From Tubulanus polymorphus (taxonomy: Eukaryota; Nemertea; Palaeonemertea; Tubulaniformes; Tubulanidae), in assembly GCF_964204645.1 (NCBI RefSeq), contig NC_134035.1, positions 7,564,501 through 7,628,500 of the forward strand: a stretch of 64,000 nt of DNA. The letters are read 5' to 3'. Under the pieces are notes generated by a model that was not told the origin of the DNA, did no database searches, and worked only from the letters and a program-made list of their open reading frames with translations. The translations under genes and the position numbers were made by a program. Of this stretch, positions 11,667 through 23,600 are shown piece by piece; the stretch's first letter is position 1; each line of letters begins with the position of its first letter.

Positions 11667-14600
11667 CTCGTTGAACCCTGCGAGCTATCAGAGAAGGCAC
11701 GAAATAATGAATACCGCTCATCTTCGAAGAAGTCCCACAATTCGAATTGCTATATTATATAATCAATTGAAACCACAACGTTTCAGCCGTCGACTAACAG
11801 CCCTCGTGGAACGACTAGAAACAGATCATCATAACAATTCGAATTTCAATGTGATTTCTTCGATTATCTACAGTGTGTACACGTATTATAGTTTATTAGA
11901 CTACCGCGGCATATCTTGATTGAACCGAGACTAAATAATGTCATAGGAAAACGAAACACTCACGTGCAACGCTGAGAAAACTAGATATCCAGGGACATCA
12001 TGTCAACTTGGGAAGTGGTTTCAAATGCTCAACATCCTAACAGTTTCAGTAATCAATGTCCCCTGGTGACCATATACAAAACCTAGTGACCTTGCAACTC
12101 ACCAAAAAAATGATAGAATATGTCAAGAGCTACAACTTAGCAATTGATTGTGGTTACATAATATGCATAGGTACCAATATTGTATGGAAATACTAAGTTA
12201 TCCTACTATTAAACGCCCCTGTTGACCATATGCAAAAAGAAAATACCTTTAAACTTACTACAATCATAAAACATGAGTTACCAATAATAATATGGAAATG
12301 CTAGGTAATTATACTATTCAACGCCCCCTGGTGACCATAAACAAACGCCAATATGAGCTTGGAGCTCACCACAACCATAGAACATGCCATGTGTAGAATT
12401 TTGCAATTCAATGTGGTAACAAAATATGCCTAGGTACCAATATAATATGGAAATACTAAGTTATTCTACCATTCAACGCCACCTGGTGATCATATATATA
12501 TATATATTGTATATTATTTGATATCTTACTCCCCTTGGTGGCAAGACCAAAGAATCGTCGATCCCAAATTCCATATGAGGAGATTTATCATATGACTGTG
12601 CTAATAATTATCGAATATGAAGACTTTAAATTCAAACCTGCTGTTGTTTTCCTCAGAAAATTTCCACCTAGTATGAGTACTGATGACACTAAGATGGCCG
12701 TCAATTGCGTGATAAGTGGCTGATCGAAAATACCTTCACATCCATTAAAGATCCCTTTTCATGGAATACCCACCACAAATTGCGATAAAAATGACAAACC
12801 ATTAGGAAGCTACAGGACTCAGAATTCAGGCCAACATTGACATTTTTGGGCACAAAAAAGGTCTCAGGACAGCCATCATGAGTCCGACACCCCCAATTTT
12901 TTTCTAATGCCGATAGGCCCTTGGGGATACAAATATATGTGAACGATCAAGGTAATTGATTAAAGCGTCTTCAAAATTTCCCTTGAAAACTTCAAAAATG
13001 TGTAAAAAGTGCCGATTTCGGCGAACAAAAATGGCTGCCAGTCGGCCATCTTGAATCTGACCAGGCAGATTTTTGGGCTGAAGATGTGTCTGGGGTAGAT
13101 GCATGTATAAACCAAATATCAAGACATTACCTTGTAGCGTCTTCAAAACTTCCCAAAATAACGGACGGACAAACGGACGAAAAGTGAACGCAATAGCTCG
13201 CTGGGACTAAAGTCCCAAGTGGGCTAAAAGGAATACGTATATATAGTGGATCCCGCTTGTCTCAGATCTTGGAGTAGTCAAATGATTACTCCCAAGGTAA
13301 GTGTATTCCGGGTAGGCAGTCACCATTATTGTACGTACTAAATTCTATTCTACTTTATCACATGTCTAAGAGTATAGGGACATTTTTAACGTTTTGTCTG
13401 AGGAAATCGGCTACGTGGAGTCTACCGTGTATAACCTTACCTTCACACGTTGGGGGAAAGGCATCGTACGTCCCGGCAGAAGTACATGTTATCTCCAGTG
13501 AGCCGCTGACGAGGATATATCCCGGCAAGCACTGATATTCCACGACAGCACCTGCTGTATACTCCCACGGGTCACCTGTCTTACGAGCGTTAACTCCATC
13601 ACCAGGACGAGTACACGTTGGTTCTTCCTGCGACGGCAGAGCGTCGTTCTCCGTATCCGCATGGCTCACAGTGTTTTGTTCCTCCGCTGAAAAGAAAGCG
13701 TATCCCAGCATTATCGGTATTCTAATAAACAGTTGTAAGTTGATGTATTTCAACTATCGAGTATATACGTAAATGAATCGTAGATTTACCCAAACCGCAT
13801 ACAGGGGGACTTCCAGAAAACGCCCTGTCAGCCTGACATATACGTTGCAAGTCGCCACTCAGTAAAACCGTATCACTTGATGAACATTTGTAAGTAACGA
13901 CTGCCCTTTCCTTCCCGTCGTGGAAAATTAGTGGATTCGCGTCAATTCTCGTAACACCAACGCCACCCTCAGGATCACCGCAACTCGATTCTAAACGAAT
14001 AATTAGGAGATTATTTTTACTCTAAAGTATTTATTAGCGTTATGCCGGGCGTATTGTACTGGTAACTAAACTGTTTTCAAATTGTATGTGACTAAAAGGT
14101 TTCATCGTAATACGTACGGCATATGGGTAAGTTACAGTAAAGCCATCTGATTTGCTCTCTGGTAGTGTAACACCATGGTGTCTTTGAGTTGGATGGGTTC
14201 CTGCAGTAGTTTCCCTCAACATATGTAAAGTGATGGCTATGTGGAAAAGTAGAACTCCACTCCTGGCATCGAATACCAAATGTCTCGCTCATATTTCCTC
14301 GATACCCAGTACCTGACACGCGTAACTTACAGTAATTCACTGCCTGGCTCGCATCTGTTAGAAAACGATTCTGACATTTAGCGAGACGCTACTTCGACAA
14401 ATATCAGCGATTAGTATATTGCATCATCATAACTTATTGTTAGTTTTTTTTTTTATTGATTCCCAGCTTTTTTGCTAATATACCCCTCAGGGTATTTTTG
14501 TCCCTTTTCTTTGCTACAGTAGCAATGAATTCGTGTAACTTATTCATTTCACTAAAAAATAAGCTTATTGAGAAATAATCTGAAATATTGAAATAATAAT

Positions 14601-17600
14601 GAGAAATATTGTTTTGTCTCGTGTTTTCGTATGTCTTTGCACGTCAGGTTTCAGTGAGCACTCACCTTTACAGACCGGTAAATTGTTTGTCACCCATTTC
14701 GCCTCGGTTGAACACGATACTTGAGTGTTTCCAGCGACCAGGTAGAACGTATCATCGCACTGATACTGAATGCTTTCACCTGCTTTAACCACTCCCTTCG
14801 CGTCTGTTTGAGCATTTTCGATTGTCGGTGGCTTCGGACAGACATCTTAAAAATGACAAACGTAACGTAAATTGTTCATATAGCACTAGCGAGATGAGTC
14901 AAAGCGACGTTTTATTTTTGGATGAAAAAATACTCTTTTAATCAGAGAACAGGATATGGGTACTAACAGTAAATGGACCACAGCCACACCGACCAAACCA
15001 AATTACAAACTCTGTCCAATACTGGTCAGAGAATTCACACCTAGACCTTGATTGGCCATAACGTCAGTCAGGTGACTGGTGACTAGTCACTACGTACATC
15101 TGACTGGCCACCAGTCACTACAATCACCGGACAAACTTACAAACTGTCCAACACTACTGGTCTATGGTCTAGTTGTTAGTGTGCTCAGTTGGCGTACTGA
15201 ATGTTGCAGGTTCGAGACCTGCTAGGGTTAGGGTTACGTTCGAGCTAGGCTTAGGTTTACGGTGGAGCTAGGGTTAGGGTTAGCGGCGCTTTGGGTTTAA
15301 TTTCTCGTGCAGCTAAGGTTAGGAAGATTTTCTTTTTGAAACTAAGAACTAACAATGACAATTCCTGGCTGTGGGTCCGAAACAAATATTGGACGTTTAC
15401 TGAAGTAAACAGTCTGAGTTGCTACTGCTGACAAAATAATGCGTGATGACGTAAAAACGTCACGAACAATGACATCGACTTCCTATTTTATGTCACATAT
15501 ACGAATATGTGCCGATTGAAATCATTAACAGAAATCAATCTGTTTTGAGCCTTGTGTTAAAATTAGTTCATTTTCAATTATTTTATCCAAGAGTCATAAA
15601 CTCAAGTGGATCTGCCGACACTTAAAAGTGCGTATGACCGAACTACAGTGCATTTCAGTTATTAGCTCCGACCATTGTCAGCTAAAAATACGAAAATCGA
15701 AGTTCGACCTGGATGTAATTGCAAAATCCCACCTCTACCAGCCTAACGAGTATGGTTCATTGAGGTGTATATTCTGTATTTTTTCATTGCGCAGTTAGGA
15801 ATGATTCGTTAAAGATAATCCAACATTCTGTATTGTGATACTAAACCAATCCTTTGGAACGAATTCTTTTCGGGGAATAATTCATTTTCAGATATACTTA
15901 TTTATGCTTTTTCATGATAAGCTACTCCATCTATAAATGAGCCTGTTACCAATAATTTACCTTCACAATTAAGGTTATTTGTCGAGTAGACACCGGTAGA
16001 TAGACAAGTCGACATGACAACTTTATTAGCTATGCTGCTACACTGGTACTCGACAATGTCGCCTTCAACGTAGACATTTTTCCGATTCGTTATAGTAGCA
16101 CCGTTGACCTCTTCCGGCGGTCCACAACTCACTGTTATAAAAGACGTAAGCCATTGTGCATTCATGATTAGATCTAATCTATCTTATTTTAGATATCATA
16201 TTTGATCTATTTTCTATCTTGTTTTCTTATCAGAGCGTAGTGGGCCTTCAGGTGTGCAGCCATTTTGTCGTCCAATTTTACATCCTGTCACATGGAACAT
16301 TTTATTTCAACAAAGCTGAAAATTCTTGTTCTCTGACGAATAAACTTTGGTTTAATATACTGTACTATAAACCATTATTATATAGACTACCGAACAAAAA
16401 CAAAACAGGTGTTTGCCTAAAAACATTTCTATTTCCGTACAATTGCTAGAGATATTATCAATTTGTGAGTGAATTAATTTCTGTGAAGCTCTATTGATGA
16501 CGATAGGAACGTTTATTCAGATCATTCTGAAACAGAGATAGTTTTATTATTTATTATTTCATACTCACTTTTACAACGTGGTATGTTACAGAAAACTGGG
16601 TTCCCTCCGATTTTGGTATAACACCACGGTCTTTCTGCCGGGTTCGTACCCGGATTTCGACAGTAGTTAGAAGCCGCTTCGATCGACCCGTCCAGGTTGC
16701 TCCAGTGTTCAGACGACGAATACGCGTGACTGAAAGACGACCACGCGATACACTTTTCTCCACTATCAGTAACGGCTCGGTTTCCCAAATATTCGACCCC
16801 TTTGTTAGAAATCAGACAATTTCTTACGGCTGTCGGATGGTCTGAAAAAAACACTAACTACATCAGTTACATATATAACGATCCTAAGTGGACAAGTATC
16901 AATATATGAATTCGCCAGAAAAACGATTTTCGTATAAATCAGTTCATTTTGAAATAATTTTGTTCATCTTTTCAAAATGATCGCATCAATGAAATCAAGT
17001 TTAATGAACTAAGATATCAAGAAGATAAGAACAGCATGAGCCTCTGTCTATTATTTTGTTGTTGCTGACCCATTTCCAAAATGAAAATGCGATGTTTCTT
17101 ACCATAACACGAAGGAACTGAGCTTTGCCAGAGGTTCTGATTGCCAAAACATACTAGTGAACGTTGAGCTTGTACATCGTGTGAGTAATGTCCGGCACTG
17201 CAAGCAACAATTGCCGTATTTCCAGTTTGGTAGGAAGTTTTCGGATCCACCAATAACATACCAGTGCCAATAACCGGTGCGAGGCATGTATTAACTGTTA
17301 TTTCTATTGATTATACCAAAAAACAAACTGGTAAATATGATGCGTTATGTACGATATTCTGAATTCAAAATCGTAAAGAATATTCAATGGATAAATCTCT
17401 ACAGTAACTACACAAAAACGTCTCAGTCGTTTTCTTGTATTTCGCCGAATAAAATTTGATACAATGATCATGAATAATGTTTCTGTTTAATCGAGAATGA
17501 TTTTTTGAAAGGAAATAACGAAAGACCACATTTAGGCCACATATAATGTCCCCGGACGATTTGTGGTTGTCCATTGTATATTGTAAATGTTATGTTTATA

Positions 17601-20600
17601 ATAAAATTCCAATAGTTAAAAAAATAAAAAAATAAAAATAACGAATGTCATCGGGACGCTTCCGAAATTATCCGCAGCTAAGGATCATATACATATATAC
17701 AACTGTATTACTTACTGTAGCATTCTGGCTTTTGACCCTCAAATTTTCCGTCGTTCTGGCATTGACGATTCAGCTTTCCTGTATATAATTGATAGCCATC
17801 CAGACAGCTGAGATCCAACATATCACCGGTTTTATAACTCGACTTTAATTCCAGTAACTTCGTACCTTGACCCAATACTGGTGTGCCACAACTAATACCT
17901 ACAGTTGGTATGTAAATAAGGAAGGCAATTCCGTATGAGCGCGGGATTGAGATGAATCAAACTATGCCCCTAACGTAGTAATATATCGCAAATTACATCA
18001 TAAATTTTGGAAACTATTTCAAGGTAATCCTGTTACAAATGTAATTCGTTAATTCTTCGTTTCAATTGCACGCAATTCCATGAATATGAGACTCAATTGT
18101 TTGAAATTGTTTTTCTTTTGCTTACTGCAAACTGGAATAGAGCACTCTTGCCATCTCTGAGCCGGATCAGCTGTATAACACCAAACAGTCGTGTGGTTGC
18201 CCATAGGATTGCGACAGTAATTCACTGCCGCCGCGACGGACCCGCTAGGAAAGTAGCTATCGACGTTGTAGACGTGCGCATGCGGTGTTTGCGAAGCCCA
18301 CGGCTGACAGACGAGTCCGGTTTTAGTGACCGCTACCGTACCCGTGTACGTGTCGCCCTTGACCGTCGGCAAACAATGGTTTTGATCTATTGATAGAAAA
18401 TGAAACGATGAAAACCCCGTTAACAATTGAACCTGGTATGAGTATACGGTATTACGCTCATTCGACAACTGCTCAATCCAAGGTCAGACAAACAAAAAAG
18501 AAGTATTAGGTCTAATTCAAAAAATGTCGAGTAACGAGAGAAATCCAACAATAAATTCAGCCAAAAATGAAAAAAGTCGACAAAAATCCACTATATAAAA
18601 GAAAAACTATCTGATAGTTTAGTAATTAGAAAAGTGGGGTTTCAGATCAGAGGACGAGAGGACGAGACACCACTCATCACCACAAGTAATTTTTTTTCCT
18701 TATAAATGGGGGAGAATGAACACCAACCAGAAAACAATAATGTTAATAAAAATCAATATTATTGCACATATTGTAAAAAATACGTTGATACATCTAATAA
18801 AACACGACATGAAAAAACTGCAAATCATATAAAAAATGTAATAGATTTTGAAACTCCAGAAAATTCTAATGAAAGAAAAGAACGATTAGAAAATATGAAT
18901 GTGGATGAAATAAAATGTGAAGTTTGTAATGAATTTATAGTAAAAAGGAATTATAATAGACATCTCGAATCACAAAAACATTATAAAAATTTAAATAAAA
19001 ATGTTTTAGGATTAGAATATTTTGATAATAAACCTCAACAAGTAAAAGAATCAACTTCAAAAACTAAATCCATTTCAAATAAACCCTACATGGAAAATGT
19101 TAGAAATTATATTGATTCACTAGAAATAAAAGATACAATTGAAATCTTAGAAACATTACATAGTAAAATTGGTCCTGCAGCTATTATATTTAGATTTTTT
19201 AAAGGTACAACAATAGAAGATTATAGTAAATTTAATGAAATAATAGAAAAAATACTAGATTTGATAACAGATGTTGAATATCCAAAAATTAGTATCTCTG
19301 GGAAAGTAAGTTTTATAAAGTCAGAAGAAAAAATGGATTATAATATTCAAACACTCTCTGAAGAAATAATTTCAAAAACACAAATAAAAGATAAGTTAGA
19401 AAAAATAGTAAATGAATTTGAACGTCATATTGAAGAAAGATATTTTGAGGGTTCTGGCTTAACATTGAATGAAATTATATATTTAGATTTAAATGTTTAT
19501 AATACAAAAAGGAATAAAACATCAAAAAGTAATAAAATGTTTAAAAATGATTCAAACTTTACAACAGAAAAGGATATTAAAGCATCATCTTATATTAAAT
19601 TACCATTTATAACAAAAGCAGTAATAAATATTCAAAATGAAGATAATAAATGTTTTCTATGGTCAATTATTAGTTGCTTACATCCAACACAGGAAAAATG
19701 TTTGTAGAATAACAGATTATCGGAAATATGAAACATTATATAAAATTGATCAATATCCAGTAACTATAAAAATGATTCCTAAAATAGAAAAAGTTAATAA
19801 TTTAAAAATAAATGTATTCGAATTAATGCAATTACCAAAAACAAAAGGTGAAAATATTAAAGATTATACATTGGAAGCTTTATATTTAACAGAATATTAT
19901 GATGATGAAAATGCTATAGATTTGTTATATTATAAAAAAGATGAAAATGAACATTATATGTGGTTAAAACAAATTGATTTATTCTTTAGAACAACAGAAA
20001 GTGATCATCATCGTAAAATTTATCTATGTAGAAAATGTTTATCTAAATTTATGACTGAGAATACATTATTAAAACATAAAGAATTATGTGATAATAAAGA
20101 TTTTTGTAAATTAATAATGCCAACAGAAAAAGATTATAAATTGAAATTTACTAATCATAAATTTAAAAATATTATTCCATTTGTAATTTATGGGGATTTT
20201 GAATCGTTGAATAAAGAATTAACTGATCAAGATAGAAAAGAAATATATAACAAAAAGCAATTATTAAAATCAATGGATAAAGGAAATGAATTAAATGAAG
20301 ACACAATACAAGACCCACCAATTATAAATACAATTAAAAAAGTTCATCAAAGAGCTGCTGCTTATGGAATTTACATCAAATCAAATTATCCCGAATTATA
20401 TGAAAGTCAATATATTTCTTTTAGAGGTGAAAATGTAGTTAATGATTTTTGTGATAAAATGATTGAATTAGAAAGTGATTTTACAAAATTATTAAACAAA
20501 AATAAAAGAATAGTTATGACAAAAGAAGATGAAATTGATTTTAATTATGCAACTCATTGTTGTTATTGTGAAAAACGTTTTTATTCATTTGATAAAAGAG

Positions 20601-23600
20601 TTAGAGATCATGATCATTTGAATTCAAAATATCGTGGAGCTGCTCATGAAGATTGTAATTTACAAGCTAAAAAAGTAAATTTCGTACCAATATTATTTCA
20701 TAATTTATCAGGATATGATACCCATCTATTTATAAAACAATTATCGGGAAAATTGGGTGCAATTAATCAAGAAATAGAAGAATATAATGCTATGAATGAA
20801 GCAAATGTAAGAAAATATGATTTTAAACTATTAGCTAAAACATCTGAAAATTATATTTCATTTCAATTTGGTTGCATTAGATTTTTAGATTCTTATAGAT
20901 TTCTAGCAAGTTCATTAGATAATTTATCAAAATCATTAGTTGATAATGATTTTATTATAACTCGATATTATTATCCAAATGAACAAGATTTTAAATTATT
21001 GAGATATAAAGGCGCAATTCCTTATTCATTTTATAAAACACATGATGATTTTAATGTAACAGAATTATTAAAAGATCAATTTTATGATCAATTAAAAGAG
21101 GAGTATGTGAAAGACGAAGTTTTTAATAGAACATTTAATATTTGGAACCATTTTAATATGAAAAATCATGGTGAATTAGTTGATTTATATTTAAAATCAG
21201 ATGTTATGATATTGGCAGATATATTTGAAAAGTTTAGAGAAGTTAATCTAAACCATTTTTATGTTGACCCTTGTTATTGTTATTCAAGTCCTGGTTTAAC
21301 CTGGCAATGTGGTTTAAAATATACAAATGTAGAATTAGATTTATCAAAAGAACCAGATATGGTTTTATTATTTGAAAAATCAATTAGAGGTGGAATTAGT
21401 GGTGTTATGGGAGATAGGTATTTTAAAGCAAATGATGAATATAAATTATTATATATTGACGCCAATAATTTATATGGTTGGGCAATGATGCAACCTCAAC
21501 CATACAAAAATTTTATATTAACAGAAGTTGAAAATGATGATAAAACTGATTGGGAAAGCGCAATTACGAGTTTAAAAGATGAAGCACCAATTGGTTATTT
21601 CTTTGTAGTTGATTTGGAATATCCCGAAAATATTAAATTTAAAACAAGAAACTTGCCATATTGCCCGGAACATTTAGCCGTAGATGATAGTTATTTAAGT
21701 GAATACCAGAAGAAAGTAAAACCGAAAGATCATGTTTTTACGGAAAAATTAATACTTACTCAAAATAATAAATACAATTATATTGTTCATTATAGAATGT
21801 TAAAATTTTATCTAAAACAAGGAATGAAATTAAAGAAAGTACATAGATATATTGAATTTAATCAATCGAAGTGGTTAGAAAAATATATAGATTTCAATAC
21901 TCAACAGAGAACCATATCAAAAACAGATTTTGAAAAAGATTTCTTCAAATTAATGAATAATAGTTTTTATGGTAAAACTTGTGAGAATATTCGTAATAGA
22001 AACGATATTGAATTAGTAAATAATTCTGAAAGATTAAGACATTTACAATCAATTCCTAGACATTTAGGAAATAAAAGATTTGAAGATTATTTAACAGCAG
22101 TTAAATTAAAAAGAACATCAATGAAATTTAATAAACCTATATTTATTGGTTCGACTGTTTTAGAAGTATCAAAATTATTAATGTATGATTTTTATTATAA
22201 TGTTTTACAACCACTTTTTGGAGAAAAACATATAGAAATATTATATTTTGATTCTGTTACAGCAGACACCCCAATATTATTAAAATACAATAATAAAATA
22301 TTGGTAAGAAGAATTTCAGAAATAATTCCTAATCAAAATAAATCTTATATTTCATATGGTGAAAAAGAATTAATACAAATAAATGGATTAATAGATGTTT
22401 GGACAAGAAATGGATGGAAAAAATTAAATAATATTATTAGACATAAAACAAATAAGAAAATCTATAGAGTTAGAACTAAATTAGGATTTGTAGATGTTAC
22501 AGAAGATCATAGTTTAATTAAACAAAATGGTGATGAAATAAAACCAACTGATATAAAAATTGGAGATGAATTATTACATAAAAGATTTTACCCAAGAATG
22601 AATCATATGTCATTTGATGAAATAATTGATAATATTTATAATATAGAACCCAAAACATTAGAAGAAAAAGAATATTTTATCAAAGGATTTTTCATAGGTG
22701 ATGGTTCAGCAGGTGTGTATAATTATGTTAGTGGAACTAAATATTGTTGGTATTTATGCAATCAAGACTTAAAATTATTAGATAGAATTAAGAAATTTTG
22801 CGAAGAAGTTTATTCACATAAAACATTTAGAATCATGGATGTTATGAAATCATCAGCAGTTTATAGAATACTTGTAAATAATCCTAAAGATTTTGCTATA
22901 GAATATAATGATGAATTCTATATTCATGCAATAGTGAAAAGTAATACTTCAACAAAAGAAAAGATAGTTCCAGATTATGTATTAAATGCAAAAAATAATT
23001 TAAGAAAATGGTTCTTCATTGGGTTCTACGCAGCCGATGGTACTAAAAAATTTACAAAGGATAAAAAGATAACCTTTGCACAGAAAGGAAAAGTTGCTAT
23101 ATCAGGGTTAAATATATTATGTAATTCATTAGGCTTCAATATGAATATTGGATTGATTAAATCTAAACCAAATTGTTTTAATCTAAGCCACACAGAAAAA
23201 GATTTAACTGAAGAAGTTAAAGATTTATTTGAAATATATAACCCAACAGATTATGTTTATGATTTATCAACAGATGATGGAACATTCAATTCTGGGTTCC
23301 CATTAATCCAAAAAAATACTGATGCATACATACTAAAAATCAAGACAAATGATATAACAAAAGACTTAAAAACATTAAAACATCATTTTGATTTTAGCAA
23401 TTATCCTAAAGATCATGAACTATTTAGCAATGATAATAAAAAGATTCCTGGTAAATTTAAAGATGAATTAGGAGGTGATGAAATGATTGAATTTGTTGGG
23501 ATAAGAAGTAAAATGTATTCATATAAAACTAAAGATCATGAATCTAAAAAGTTAAAAGGAATAACAAAACATGTGGTTGATAAACATATAGAATTTCAAG

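Noticed and set aside
19681-19705. Programmed ribosomal frameshift in the polymerase
   Set aside because: No slippery heptamer or obvious downstream structure, and the older copy is open across the same site. A homopolymer indel explains it better.
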